A DNA stretch of 64,000 nt from an uncultured Isoptericola sp. (lineage in GTDB: Bacteria; Actinomycetota; Actinomycetes; Actinomycetales; Cellulomonadaceae): assembly GCA_947497265.1 (NCBI GenBank), contig CANMFP010000003.1, forward strand, positions 62,001-126,000. The letters are read 5' to 3'. The first letter of the stretch is position 1. The number at the start of each line of letters is the position of its first letter. Below are positions 1 to 8,798 of this stretch, piece after piece. The notes below the pieces were generated by a model. That model did no database searches. It had not been told where the DNA came from and saw only the letters and a list, made by a program, of their open reading frames with translations. Position numbers and translations under genes: made by a program.

Positions 1-1
1 G

Positions 2-1081
2 GGGATGCTGCGCTGCAGCTTCTGCCGGGACGAGTGGTCGACGCCCAACGCGAACGAGGCGTTCGCCCTCGACCAGGGCGTCGACCAGCTCACGGGCGTC
101 ACCATGGGCTCCGGCTCGGCGGACATCGTGCCGTCCGCCGAGGTGGTGCTGACGTTCAAGTGCGGCGCGTGCGGTGCGGAGATCGTCATCGACACAGCGA
201 GCAGCACCCAGGCGCGCTGCCACTGGTGCCGCAACAAGCTGTCGATGAACGAGCAGGTGCCCAACGGCGCCGTGCCGGACATGGTGCTGCCCTTCAGCCT
301 GCCGAAGGAGCGCGCCGTCGAGCAGATCGCACAGTTCGTGCGCAAGCGGCGGTTCTTCGCGCACCCGCGGTTCCGTGAGGAGTTCAACCCGGAGAACGTG
401 CTGGGCGCCTACCTGCCGTACATGGTCGTGGACGTCAACGCCCACGCGTCGTTCACCGGCCAGGGCGAGCACCAGACCCGTCGCTACTCCGTGAAGGTGA
501 GCGACGACCGCTCCGAGACGCGCTACGACGCCGACCTGTACGACGTCGGCCGGGACTTCGACGTCGAGATCCACGACCTCGCCGTCGTCTCGTCGCGGGA
601 GCGCCTCGACCAGCGGTCCAGCACCTCGAACAACGTCATCAACGCGATCCGGCCGTTCGACCTCGAGAACGCGGTGACCTACGACTCGAACTACCTCGCG
701 GGGTTCACCTCGGAGCGTCGCGACACCAACGTCGCCGACCTGGCGCCGATCGTGGACGCGCAGTCGACGGACGTCGCCCGGCACGCCGCCCACAGCACCC
801 TCGGCTTCTACGACCGCGGCGTGCGGTGGGACCACGAGCAGCTCACCGTGAAAGGTCAGCGCTGGGTGTCGGCCTACCTGCCGGTCTGGCTCTACAGCTA
901 TCACCAGGAGAAGAAGGACGGCCGGTCGATGGTGCACTACGTCGCGGTCAACGGCCGCACCGGCTCCGTGATGGGCAGCGTGCCGATCAACTATCCGCGC
1001 CTGCTCCTGACGTCCGCGGCGGTCGAGGTCGCCGGGATCGTGGTCGGCACGATCATCCTCGCGCTGGGGGCGATCCTGTGA
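2..1081 (+). CDS. Zinc-ribbon membrane protein (TFIIB-type zinc ribbon family), 5' end cut by window
   Basis: The frame is open from the first bases; the visible part starts Gly-Met-Leu-Arg-Cys-Ser-Phe-Cys, so the first CxxC pair of the N-terminal zinc ribbon probably lies upstream of the window. Two further CxxC pairs (CGAC and CHWC, about residues 54-76) form a second ribbon. A long soluble middle is followed by a hydrophobic helix at the extreme C-terminus (VAGIVVGTIILALG), suggesting a tail anchor with the zinc ribbons in the cytoplasm. Proteins of this kind are common in actinobacteria and have no established function. The stop overlaps the GTG start of the next gene (GTGA), so the two are probably translated together. 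Identification is by motif only. Confidence 0.75.
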   Translation, partial: GMLRCSFCRDEWSTPNANEAFALDQGVDQLTGVTMGSGSADIVPSAEVVLTFKCGACGAEIVIDTASSTQARCHWCRNKLSMNEQVPNGAVPDMVLPFSLPKERAVEQIAQFVRKRRFFAHPRFREEFNPENVLGAYLPYMVVDVNAHASFTGQGEHQTRRYSVKVSDDRSETRYDADLYDVGRDFDVEIHDLAVVSSRERLDQRSSTSNNVINAIRPFDLENAVTYDSNYLAGFTSERRDTNVADLAPIVDAQSTDVARHAAHSTLGFYDRGVRWDHEQLTVKGQRWVSAYLPVWLYSYHQEKKDGRSMVHYVAVNGRTGSVMGSVPINYPRLLLTSAAVEVAGIVVGTIILALGAIL

Positions 1082-1410
1082 CCCGCCTCGCCGAGGTGAC
1101 GGTCCTCGCCTCCACCGACTCCGGCGACTGGTCGAGCGTCGGCCTGCTGTTCTTCGCCGCCGGCTTCGTGTTCTACGCCGTCATGTACCTGCGGTACCGC
1201 AACACCGACAAGCGCTACCAGCACGAGTCGCGCACGCGGACCGTCACGAACGACATGCGGGCCCGCGACGAGAAGGTCCGGTCGCTCAAGGGCTTGAAGA
1301 ACTCGCGGATGCGGGGGGCGAACCACCGGTCGGTGAAGGGCGCGCTGAACTCCGGGGGCGGCGCGGCGAAGCTGATGTCCGCGCTCGGCCGGCACGGCAC
1401 GGGCAGGTAG
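1078..1410 (+). CDS. Small membrane protein coupled to the zinc-ribbon protein
   Basis: A 110-residue protein starting at a GTG that overlaps the previous stop (GTGA). One clear transmembrane helix lies near residues 18-38 (VGLLFFAAGFVFYAVMYL), followed by a very basic cytoplasmic tail rich in Arg, Lys, Ser and Gly. I do not recognise a named family. The overlap suggests it is made in a fixed ratio with the zinc-ribbon tail-anchored protein and may be its partner. It ends in AGG-TAG, and these bases take part in an inverted repeat with the end of the convergent aminotransferase gene. Confidence 0.6.
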   Translation: MTRLAEVTVLASTDSGDWSSVGLLFFAAGFVFYAVMYLRYRNTDKRYQHESRTRTVTNDMRARDEKVRSLKGLKNSRMRGANHRSVKGALNSGGGAAKLMSALGRHGTGR

Positions 1411-1448
1411 ATCGCTCGGGTCCGGTACTACCTCGCCGTACTACCTCG
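1405..1448. terminator. Direct and inverted repeats at a convergent junction
   Basis: AGGTAG at 1405-1410 (last sense codon and stop of the small membrane protein) is complementary to CTACCT at 1428-1433 and again at 1441-1446, the latter being the last codon and stop of the convergent aminotransferase. GTACTACCTCG is repeated at 1425-1435 and 1438-1448. A short bidirectional terminator using the stop codons in its stem is plausible. No T-tract is present. Confidence 0.35.
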
Positions 1449-2649
1449 GGGTGAGGGCGGGGGCGAGGCGGCTCACGGCCTCGGTGAGCGTCTCAGCCGA
1501 CGCCGCCAGGTTCAGCCGCAGCATGCCCTCGCCCCCGGAACCGAAGTGCCGGCCGTCCCCGAGAGCCACCCGCGCGGTGCGCAGCACGTGGTGGTGCGGG
1601 TCGGCGCCCTCGGGCACCGCGTCCCGCACGTCCAGCCACATCAGGTAGGTGCCGTCCGCCGGCCGGACCTGCACCGCCGGCGCCTGCTCGGCCAGCAGCC
1701 CCGTCACCAGCTCCCGGTTGCGCACGATCCCCGCCCGCAGCGCGTCGAGCCACTCGTCACCGTCGGTGTACGCCGCGGCGTGCGCGATCACCGCGAGGTG
1801 GTTGACGGCGTGCCCGGCGATCTCGGGGATGCGCCGCAGGTCGTCCGCCGCCGCGGTGCCGCCCACCGCTGTCGCGGCCCGCAGCCCCGCGAGGTTGAAA
1901 GCCTTCGACGCCGAGTGCACGGCGATCGCCCTCTCGCTCCCCGCGACGGAGAGCAGCGGCGTGAAGGGTGCGGCGCCGTCGACCAGGTCGGCGAAGGTGA
2001 AGGGTGCGTGAATCTCGTCGGCCACGACCCGGACGCCGTACCGGTCTGCGAGCGTCAGCACCGCCTCGAGCTCGGCGCGCGTGTGCACGGTGCCGGTCGG
2101 GTTGTGCGGGTTGCACAGCAGCAGCACCGCCCGGCGGCCCGAACCGGGTCGACCGTTCGACGGGTCGTGCCCCGAGTATCCGGTGGCCACCTTGAACGCG
2201 GCCTCCAGCGTGCCGAGGTCGAGCCGACCGGCGGCGTCGAGCGGCGCCTCCACGACCTGGCGTCCCTCGTGGCGGCTGTACGCGTAGAACGGCTGGTAGA
2301 CGGGCGGGGTCACCACGACGGCGTCACCCGGTGCGGTGAGCACGCGCAGGATCTCGACGACGGCGACCATGACGTCGGGCAGCGTGCGGCTGGTGTGCTC
2401 GTCGGGCGTCCAGCCCCAGCGCCGGTCGGCGAACGGTGCGAGCGCCGCGGCGTAGCCGGTGCCGACGTCGTAGCCGGTGTCACCGAGCTCGAGGGCGCGC
2501 CGCACCGCCTCGACGAGGAACGGCGGCTGCGGCACGTCCATCTCCGCGACGAAGAGCGGCAGCACGTCGTCGGGATAGGCGCGCCACTTGACCGAGGTGC
2601 GACGGCGCAGGTCCGTCAGGGAGAGCTGGTCCAGGGGGTTCGCGGTCAC
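1441..2649 (-). CDS. patB: PLP-dependent C-S lyase / aminotransferase, MalY/PatB family
   Basis: A 402-residue fold-type I PLP enzyme. The lysine that binds PLP lies in SASKAFNLAGL, preceded by the DEIHAPF motif characteristic of MalY/PatB proteins and by CNPHNPTG (about residue 180). The family cleaves cystathionine or other cysteine S-conjugates to thiol, pyruvate and ammonia, and some members also act as aminotransferases; the substrate cannot be told from sequence. The GTG start at 2649 is supported by TAGACC ending 6 nt upstream, which looks like a leaderless -10 element, although GAGGGG in the gap could serve as ribosome binding site. The gene stands 38 nt downstream of an unknown gene on the same strand. 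Length is normal for the family. Confidence 0.9.
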   Translation of the reverse strand: MTANPLDQLSLTDLRRRTSVKWRAYPDDVLPLFVAEMDVPQPPFLVEAVRRALELGDTGYDVGTGYAAALAPFADRRWGWTPDEHTSRTLPDVMVAVVEILRVLTAPGDAVVVTPPVYQPFYAYSRHEGRQVVEAPLDAAGRLDLGTLEAAFKVATGYSGHDPSNGRPGSGRRAVLLLCNPHNPTGTVHTRAELEAVLTLADRYGVRVVADEIHAPFTFADLVDGAAPFTPLLSVAGSERAIAVHSASKAFNLAGLRAATAVGGTAAADDLRRIPEIAGHAVNHLAVIAHAAAYTDGDEWLDALRAGIVRNRELVTGLLAEQAPAVQVRPADGTYLMWLDVRDAVPEGADPHHHVLRTARVALGDGRHFGSGGEGMLRLNLAASAETLTEAVSRLAPALTPR

Positions 2650-2687
2650 CCCCTCGGTCTACCAGACGTCCCGACGTCGCGTGGCCC

Positions 2688-3383
2688 TCAGACCTCGGCG
2701 GGCCGCACGACGTCGACCCACTGCTCCGCCCGCAGCTCCTCCGAACGCTCGTCGAGACCCGACCAGCGCCGGGCGTCCTCGATGGTCGCCTGGAGGAGGT
2801 CACGCAGCCGCGCGTCGGAGTCGGGCACGTACGCCTCGCTGATGCCCTGGACCGCCGTCGACACGACCGACGGCGCGGCGTCACGCACGAACCGCTTCGG
2901 CTTGACGTGGGTCCCCGCGCAGAAGCGGCGAGCCCACTCGGCCGTCTTCGGCGCACTGGCCAGCGCGGCCAGGCTCTCGGGCGACAGCGTCCCCTCCGGC
3001 CGGCCGTCCAGCGTGTCGAGCATGCGCTCGGCACCGAAGATCGCCACGGCCAGGGTCTGCTGACGGTCGGCGGGAGCCACTGGCAGCGCCGTCCGAGCGG
3101 ATCGCAGCGCGATGCGCACGTCCCAGTGCGGGTCGTCGCTCGTCAGGCCGATGACCGACGGGATCATGGCCGACAGCCGCGGCCGTGCCTGGTCCGAGGT
3201 CAGGTCGTTCACCGCTCGTGCCAGCATCGCCAGGAGCGGATGCGTGCACTGCGGATGGTCGCTCCAGCGCTCCCCGGCGAGGAACGACGCGAGCTCCATG
3301 AAGCACGCGCCCTTCTTCGGGTTGCGGTGCTTGCCACGGCCCAGCATGGGCAAGGCGTCGAACGTTCCAGCGGTTCCCACCAC
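2688..3383 (-). CDS. Conserved-looking protein of unknown function
   Basis: About 231 residues from the GTG at 3383 (a second GTG follows immediately); GGGGGTGG about 4 nt upstream is a likely ribosome binding site. The protein is soluble, mostly helical by composition, with no signal peptide and no motif that I recognise. A stretch around residues 38-120 alternates Ala/Leu/Arg-rich segments and could be helical repeats. It is read toward the C-S lyase with a 38 nt gap and away from the phosphatase gene. The upstream part of the long open frame to 5699 is antisense to the phosphatase gene and is not counted. Confidence 0.6.
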   Translation of the reverse strand: MVGTAGTFDALPMLGRGKHRNPKKGACFMELASFLAGERWSDHPQCTHPLLAMLARAVNDLTSDQARPRLSAMIPSVIGLTSDDPHWDVRIALRSARTALPVAPADRQQTLAVAIFGAERMLDTLDGRPEGTLSPESLAALASAPKTAEWARRFCAGTHVKPKRFVRDAAPSVVSTAVQGISEAYVPDSDARLRDLLQATIEDARRWSGLDERSEELRAEQWVDVVRPAEV

Positions 3384-3518
3384 GAGTCCACCCCCGTATC
3401 GGTTCCTGCTCCCAGTGTGCGCGCGGTGTGACGTAGGTCGCAACGGGTAGCCTGGACGACTTGGGCGGCCACGACGCGGCGAGGTCCCGCGATAGCACGA
3501 GAAAGCGCCGACACACGC

Positions 3519-3524
3519 CATACT
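3519..3524 (+). promoter_or_regulatory. Putative leaderless -10 element of the phosphatase gene
   Basis: CATACT ends 6 nt before the GTG at 3531, matching the spacing of similar hexamers in front of many genes of this window. No Shine-Dalgarno sequence lies in the gap. Confidence 0.45.
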
Positions 3525-3530
3525 GGGTCC

Positions 3531-5870
3531 GTGCCCGAGGCCAAGGTCCTGGGTTCGCTGCTCCGTGGCGCACCGGACGAGTCCATCGCCGACGAGGTGT
3601 TCGACCGCATCGTGCGGCTCGTCCACCGGAACCTCGGCGTGCCCGCAGCCGTCTTCGTCGTCCTCTCGGACGGCATGCAGGTGCTGCCGGGTGCGGTCGG
3701 GATGCCGCCGGCGCTGCAGCGCGACCGGACCATCAACGTCGCCGACCCCGCGACCGCCCTCGTCGTCGCCGCCAGGGCACCGCTCGTCGTGGACGACATC
3801 CGGGCCGACGACCGCTTCGCCCACCGGTACATCTCGCGGGAGATGGGCACGCGCGCGGTCGCCGGCTTCCCCGTCGAGGACGGCCGCGGCAGGATCGTCG
3901 GCGCCCTCTGGGCCCTGGACACCGAGGTGCGGCACTGGACCTCCGACGACCTCGCCACCCTCGGTGACCTGGCGGCGTCGTGCTCGGGCGAACTGCGGCT
4001 CCGGGCGGAGCGCGAACGTGCCCGGCGCGCCGAGCAGGTCGCGTTCCGTGCCCACCAGCGTGCACAGTTCCTGCTCGGCCTCTCGGAGCAGTTCGCCGGC
4101 GTGACCACGCTGGAGGAGGTCGAGGAGACCATCGCCCAGGTGGTGGGGACGGGCATGGGTGCGCGCTGGTGCTCGCTCGCCCTCGTCGACGCCGACCGCC
4201 GGCACCTGCGCTACGTGACGGTCGGCCACCAGGAGCCCGGGTTCCCCGACACCATGCGCTCGACCCGCCTCGACGCGGCCCGGCCGGACACCGCCGTCGT
4301 GCGCGAGCGCCGGACCCTCTTCTACCGCGACCAGCAGGAGATGGGCGAGGCCTACCCCGCCATGGTCGACGTCGGCCTGATGACCACCGGTGCCCGGTCG
4401 TTCCTGCCGGTCGTCGCGGACGACGACGTCATCGGCGTCGTCGTCTGCGTGTGGGAGGAGGCGCGCGAGCACGACGCCGGGACCGCCGCGCTGGAGACCA
4501 CGCTCAGCCGGTACGTCGCGATGTCCCTCGAGCGCGTCGCGCTGCTGGAGGCCCGACGGCGGGTCGCGACGACGCTGCAGGAGTCGCTGCTCTCCGACGC
4601 GCCCGAGGTCGCCCACCTGGACATCGCCACGACGTACGCGCCCGCCGCCCGCACCGACCAGGTGGGCGGCGACTGGTACGACGCCGTCGTGCGGGACGAC
4701 CGCACCGCGGTGCTGACCATCGGCGACGTCACCGGGCACGACGTGAGCGCCGCCGCCCAGATGGGCCAGCTCCGGTCGATGCTGCGCGCGCTCGCCTGGA
4801 GCCACGACGAGTCCCCGGCGGCGCTGCTCACCCGCCTCGACCAGGCGAACGCCATCCTGGGGCCGCACGCGCTGGCGACCGCCATCGTCGTGCGGCTCGA
4901 CCACGACGAGCACCCGCAGGGCGACACGGGGCCGGACGGCACCCCCGAACGCGGGTACACCCTCACCTGGTCCGACGCCGGCCACCCGCACCCGCTGGTG
5001 CTGCGCCGTGACGGGACGGTCGAGCAGCTCGACGCCCGCACCGACATGCTGCTCGGCGTCGACCCGAGCACGGAGCGGCTCGACCACGTCACACGGCTCC
5101 TGCCCGGGGACACGCTCCTGCTGTACACCGACGGGCTCGTCGAACGCCGCGGCGTCATGATCACCGACCGCATGCACGACCTGCGCGAGGCGCTCGCCGA
5201 CGTGCACGGCGAGGCGACGGCGGCGCTCCCGCGGGCGTTGGTCCGGCGGCTCGTGGGCCGCGCCCAGCGTGACGACGTCGCGGTGCTGGCGGCCCGCGCC
5301 CGCGTCCCCGCACCGTCCGGACCACCCGGCGAGGACGGACCCGCCACCGCCGAGCGCAAGGTCGCCGAGATCCTCAGCGACCTCGGCCCCGCCCGGCGGT
5401 GGGTCGACGACGTGCTCGAGTCGTGCGACGTGGACGCCGAGCAGCGGCGCACGGCGATGCTGCTGGCCAGCGAGATCCTCACCAACGCGCTGGAGCACGG
5501 ACGGGGCCCGATCGTGGCGACCGTCGAGGTCGACGACCGCCGGCTGCGGGTGGGTGTGCGCGACGGCTGCACGCGCCCGCCCGTCCTGCGCGCGCCGGAG
5601 CCGCAGGACCTCTCCGGGCGAGGGGTGCAGTTCCTGGAGCGGCTCGCGTCCCGGTGGGGCGTCCAGCAGCACCAGGAGGGCGATGTCGTCGGGCGGCACG
5701 CCGCCGTCGGCGCCGGCAAGACCGTGTGGTTCGAGATCGACCGTACGGCCCGCCCGCTGAGCGGCAACGTGCCGGTGGTGCGGCGGTCCTCGCCGGCCAC
5801 CAGCTCGGTGCCGCTCGTGGAGCGGGTGCTGCCCTGGACGCGCGACGAGGCCCGCCGCCGTCGGACCTAG
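3531..5870 (+). CDS. GAF-GAF-SpoIIE (PP2C) phosphatase with C-terminal HATPase domain
   Basis: A 779-residue cytoplasmic signalling protein. Two GAF-like sensor domains (about 30-150 and 170-325) precede a SpoIIE/RsbU-type PP2C phosphatase (about 345-575) with GGDWYDA, GDVTGHDVSAA, DAGHPHPLV and YTDGLVERR, which carry the metal-binding aspartates. The C-terminus (about 605-735) is an RsbW-like GHKL ATPase with the N-box ASEILTNALEHG and a following GRGVQFLE. Phosphatase and kinase activities of a partner-switching system are therefore on one chain, so it probably acts on STAS-domain anti-anti-sigma factors not encoded here. Neither a sigma-B-type factor nor a STAS protein is adjacent. No membrane segment is seen. 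Confidence 0.88.
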   Translation: MPEAKVLGSLLRGAPDESIADEVFDRIVRLVHRNLGVPAAVFVVLSDGMQVLPGAVGMPPALQRDRTINVADPATALVVAARAPLVVDDIRADDRFAHRYISREMGTRAVAGFPVEDGRGRIVGALWALDTEVRHWTSDDLATLGDLAASCSGELRLRAERERARRAEQVAFRAHQRAQFLLGLSEQFAGVTTLEEVEETIAQVVGTGMGARWCSLALVDADRRHLRYVTVGHQEPGFPDTMRSTRLDAARPDTAVVRERRTLFYRDQQEMGEAYPAMVDVGLMTTGARSFLPVVADDDVIGVVVCVWEEAREHDAGTAALETTLSRYVAMSLERVALLEARRRVATTLQESLLSDAPEVAHLDIATTYAPAARTDQVGGDWYDAVVRDDRTAVLTIGDVTGHDVSAAAQMGQLRSMLRALAWSHDESPAALLTRLDQANAILGPHALATAIVVRLDHDEHPQGDTGPDGTPERGYTLTWSDAGHPHPLVLRRDGTVEQLDARTDMLLGVDPSTERLDHVTRLLPGDTLLLYTDGLVERRGVMITDRMHDLREALADVHGEATAALPRALVRRLVGRAQRDDVAVLAARARVPAPSGPPGEDGPATAERKVAEILSDLGPARRWVDDVLESCDVDAEQRRTAMLLASEILTNALEHGRGPIVATVEVDDRRLRVGVRDGCTRPPVLRAPEPQDLSGRGVQFLERLASRWGVQQHQEGDVVGRHAAVGAGKTVWFEIDRTARPLSGNVPVVRRSSPATSSVPLVERVLPWTRDEARRRRT

Positions 5871-5913
5871 CCGTTCCGGGTGCGCGCCCCTCGCGGGTGT
5901 CGGAGCCTCGATC

Positions 5914-5919
5914 TACCGT
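5914..5919 (+). promoter_or_regulatory. Putative leaderless -10 element of the ECF sigma gene
   Basis: TACCGT ends 7 nt before the ATG at 5927; no ribosome binding site lies in between, so the transcript probably starts at or next to the A of the ATG. Confidence 0.5.
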
Positions 5920-5926
5920 GTGAAAC

Positions 5927-6928
5927 ATGACACAGACGGTGACGGACGTCGGCGGCACGCCCGACGTCGGAGCGCGCCTCGAGGAGTACCGGCGGGAGCT
6001 CACGGGCTACTGCTACCGGATGCTCGGCGGGGCCGGCGACGCGGACGACGCCGTCCAGGAGACGATGCTGCGCGCCTGGCGCGCCTACGACCGCTTCGAG
6101 GGGCGGTCGTCGTTGCGGTCCTGGCTCTACCGGATCGCGACCAACGTGTGCTTCGACGCCCTCGGCGCGACCAAGCGGCGTGAACGGCCGATGGGGCTCG
6201 GCGGCCCGCAGCCGGCCGAGATCGAGAACTTCGGCGACACGCTCCCCGAGGAGCGGTGGGTCGAGCCCGTGCCCGACGACGCCGTCCTGCCGCGTGAGGG
6301 CGACCCGGCGCAGATGGCCGTCGGGCGCGAGTCGGTCCGGCTCGCGTTCGTCGCCGCCCTGCAGCACCTCCCGCCCCGCCAGCGGGCGGTGCTGGTGCTG
6401 CGCGAGGTGCTGCGCTGGTCGGCGGCGGAAACGGCGACCCTGCTCGACACCACCGTGGCCTCGGTGAACTCCGCGCTGCAGCGGGCACGCGCCACGCTGG
6501 GCACGAAGGCGCTGGAACGCGACCAGGCCCGCTGGGGCACGGTCGACGACGAGTTGCTGGAGCGCTACCTCGACGCGTTCGAGCGCTACGACATGGAGGC
6601 CCTGGTCGCCCTGCTGCGCGAGGACGCCGTGCTCAACATGCCGCCGTACACGTTGTGGGTGTCCGGTCCGCGCGAGATCGCCCGTTGGATGCTGGGACCG
6701 GGCCGCGAGTGCCGCGGCTCCCGCTGTCTGCGGGTACGGGCGAACGGCTCGATGGCGTTCGGGCAGTACCGCGCGTCCCCCGACGGCGGGTGGGAGCCGT
6801 GGGGTCTCGTGGTCCTGGAGGACGACGGCGTCGGCCACATCACCGGCATCACCACGTTCCTCGACACGTCGACGTGGTTCCCCCGGTTCGGGCTCCCCGA
6901 CCACCTCCCCACCGAGCCCGCGAGGTAG
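5927..6928 (+). CDS. ECF-type sigma-70 factor with C-terminal SnoaL-like domain (SigG/SigJ type)
   Basis: A 333-residue sigma factor. Region 2 (about 20-95) shows DDAVQETMLRAW and SLRSWLYRIATNVC; region 4 (about 145-195) shows LPPRQRAVLVLREVL and the HTH SAAETATLLDTTVASVN. The remaining 120 residues (ERYLDAFERYDMEALVALL onward) form a SnoaL/NTF2-like domain, as in the actinobacterial SigG and SigJ groups, where the C-terminal domain replaces a classical anti-sigma factor. No anti-sigma gene is adjacent, which fits. Ends AGG-TAG. The gene probably controls a stress regulon; the target promoters cannot be read from this window. Confidence 0.9.
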   Translation: MTQTVTDVGGTPDVGARLEEYRRELTGYCYRMLGGAGDADDAVQETMLRAWRAYDRFEGRSSLRSWLYRIATNVCFDALGATKRRERPMGLGGPQPAEIENFGDTLPEERWVEPVPDDAVLPREGDPAQMAVGRESVRLAFVAALQHLPPRQRAVLVLREVLRWSAAETATLLDTTVASVNSALQRARATLGTKALERDQARWGTVDDELLERYLDAFERYDMEALVALLREDAVLNMPPYTLWVSGPREIARWMLGPGRECRGSRCLRVRANGSMAFGQYRASPDGGWEPWGLVVLEDDGVGHITGITTFLDTSTWFPRFGLPDHLPTEPAR

Positions 6929-6971
6929 TACCGCTCCCGCCCGTGACGGTGCCGCCTGAGAGGCTGACCCC

Positions 6972-7955
6972 ATGCGCCTGCTGCTCCTCGACACCGCGAG
7001 CCTCTACTTCCGCGCCTACTTCGGCCTGCCCGGCTCCCTGCGCTCACCCGACGGGCGACCGGTCAACGCGGTGCGCGGCCTGCTCGACATGATCGCGTTC
7101 CTCGTCACCGAGCACCGCCCCGACCGCCTCGTCGCCTGCTGGGACGACGACTGGCGGCCCGCGTTCCGCGTCGACGCGATCGGTTCCTACAAGGAGCACC
7201 GGGTGGCCGAGCGACGCGACGACGGACCGGACGTCGAGGAGGTGCCGGACGACCTCGTGCCGCAGGTGCCCGTCATCGTCGACGTCCTGGCCGCGCTCGG
7301 CATCGCCCGCGTCGGGGCGCCGGGCTTCGAGGCGGACGACGTCATCGGGACGCTGGTGGCCCGCGAGCTCGCCGCGACAGGTACGGCACCACGTGGCGAC
7401 GACGGCGGTCCTGGACCGCGGTCGGCCGGCCCGCGGATCGCTGTCGTCACCGGCGATCGCGACCTGTTCCAGCTCGTGGACGACGCCGCCGGGGTGGCGA
7501 TCCTCTACCCGGCCCGCGGCGTGCGGGACCCGGACGTCGTGGACCAGGCGCTGCTCGCCGAGAAGTACGGGGTGCCGACGGGAGCCGCCTACGCCGAGAT
7601 GGCGGTGCTGCGGGGCGACCCGTCGGACGGGCTTCCGGGGGTGCGCGGCATCGGGGAGAAGACGGCGGCCAAGCTGCTCCAGAGGTACGGCTCGCTGGAG
7701 CGCCTGCTCGAGGCCGCGACGGCCGGGGACAAGGGCGTCACACCGACCCAGCGGGCGAAGCTCGCCGAGGCCGCCGACTACCTCGCGGTGGCTCCCGCCG
7801 TCGTGCAGGTCGCGGCCGACGCTCCGGTGGGGACGTTCGACGACACCCTGCCGCGCGAGCCGTACGACCCCGAGACTCTCGACGCCCTGGCCGACCGCTG
7901 GGGCATCCGCTCCAGCGTCGAACGCGTGCTCAAGGCGCTCGACGCGCCGAGGTAG
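6972..7955 (+). CDS. 5'-3' exonuclease, PolA N-terminal-domain-like (flap endonuclease family)
   Basis: 327 residues matching stand-alone actinobacterial 5'-3' exonucleases related to the N-terminal domain of DNA polymerase I. It begins LLLLDTASLYFRAYF, with metal-binding acidic residues in ACWDDDWRP and FEADDVIGTL, then VVTGDRDLFQLV and the helix-hairpin-helix GLPGVRGIGEKTAAKLL (about residues 215-232) that holds DNA. No polymerase domain follows. It probably removes 5' flaps in repair or Okazaki processing. GAGGCT ends 6 nt upstream of the ATG and no ribosome binding site is seen, suggesting a leaderless mRNA. Ends AGG-TAG and converges on cutC across a long inverted repeat. Confidence 0.88.
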   Translation: MRLLLLDTASLYFRAYFGLPGSLRSPDGRPVNAVRGLLDMIAFLVTEHRPDRLVACWDDDWRPAFRVDAIGSYKEHRVAERRDDGPDVEEVPDDLVPQVPVIVDVLAALGIARVGAPGFEADDVIGTLVARELAATGTAPRGDDGGPGPRSAGPRIAVVTGDRDLFQLVDDAAGVAILYPARGVRDPDVVDQALLAEKYGVPTGAAYAEMAVLRGDPSDGLPGVRGIGEKTAAKLLQRYGSLERLLEAATAGDKGVTPTQRAKLAEAADYLAVAPAVVQVAADAPVGTFDDTLPREPYDPETLDALADRWGIRSSVERVLKALDAPR

Positions 7956-7968
7956 CCGACCGGTCAGC

Positions 7969-8040
7969 GTTGTGGGCGCGATTTCTGGGTCGAATACCAG
8001 CACTAAAGGGGCATATCGGGCCAGAAATCGCGCCCACAAC
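7969..8040. terminator. Long perfect inverted repeat between convergent genes
   Basis: Positions 7969-7988 (starting GTTGTGGGCGCG) and 8021-8040 are perfectly complementary over 20 bp, around a 32 nt loop. It sits between the exonuclease stop (7955) and the cutC stop (8043). A bidirectional transcription terminator is the simplest reading; the size and perfection of the stem and the absence of a T-tract are unusual. Confidence 0.7.
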
Positions 8041-8042
8041 AC

Positions 8043-8798
8043 TCAGGGGGTGCGGAGGGCGGCGGCCGCTGCGGCCGCCACGTGCGGGTCGGTCACCTCG
8101 TAGCCGGAGCCGCCCCCGCCGCCGGGCCCGCCGTCGTCGGCCACCGTGCGCTTGGCGGACAGGTGGACAGCGTCGACACCGACGTCTCGCAGCGCGGGGA
8201 CGTCCTCGACACGGACCCCGCCGCCGGCCATGACCTGGACGCCGCCGCGCCGACCGCGGGCGTGCGTGACACAGGCGCGCAGCTGCTCGACACCGTCTGC
8301 GCAGCGTGCGGCCCCACCCGAGGTGAGCACGCGCGCGACGCCGACCGCCGCGAGCGCGTCCAGGCCGGCGACCGGGTCCGCGAGCTGGTCGAACGCGCGG
8401 TGGAACGTCACCTCGGCGCCGTCGGCGGCAGCCACGAGCTCCGCCACGGCGGGCAGGTCGACCTCGCCGGAGCGGGTGAGCACGCCGACGACGACGCCGC
8501 GCGCCCCCGCACGCAGGGCCGACTCGACCTCGCGCACCTGCACGTCCAGCTCGCCGTCCGTCAGGACGAAACCGCCCGGCCGCGGCCGCACCAGGACGTG
8601 CACCTCGACGACGCTGCCCGACGGCGGGGCCGCGGCGCGCTCGACGGCGGCGGCCAGCAGGCCGGGGCCCGGAGTGACACCACCGGTCGCTCCGAGGGCG
8701 GTGCACAGCTCGACCCGCCGGGCGCCCACGGACGCCGCGACGTCCACACCGGCGACGTCCTGCACCGCCAGCTCGAGCGCGACCGCCCCCGGTGTCAT
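8043..8798 (-). CDS. cutC: CutC family protein (copper homeostasis protein CutC)
   Basis: 251 residues, TIM-barrel CutC family. The family signature is clear: RVELCTALGATGGVTPGPGLL near residue 26 onward, FHRAFDQL in the middle and VLTSGGAARC toward the C-terminus. CutC was first linked to copper tolerance in E. coli; later work disputes a direct role in copper binding, so the function is best left open. Its ATG (8798-8796) shares one base with the ppc stop (TGATG), so translation is coupled to PEP carboxylase and the two form one operon. This pairing has no obvious metabolic reason. A poly-Gly stretch (GGPGGGGGSG) near the C-terminus is likely a disordered loop. Confidence 0.9.
   Translation of the reverse strand: MTPGAVALELAVQDVAGVDVAASVGARRVELCTALGATGGVTPGPGLLAAAVERAAAPPSGSVVEVHVLVRPRPGGFVLTDGELDVQVREVESALRAGARGVVVGVLTRSGEVDLPAVAELVAAADGAEVTFHRAFDQLADPVAGLDALAAVGVARVLTSGGAARCADGVEQLRACVTHARGRRGGVQVMAGGGVRVEDVPALRDVGVDAVHLSAKRTVADDGGPGGGGGSGYEVTDPHVAAAAAAALRTP

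Noticed and set aside
5927..6928. Considered the phosphatase gene upstream as regulator of this sigma factor
   Set aside because: SpoIIE/RsbW-type partner switching acts on sigma-B/F-type factors, whereas this is an ECF factor with its own SnoaL-like domain.
7969..8040. Perfect 20 bp inverted repeats considered as ends of an insertion element
   Set aside because: Only 32 nt lie between the arms and there is no target duplication; its place between convergent stops fits a terminator.
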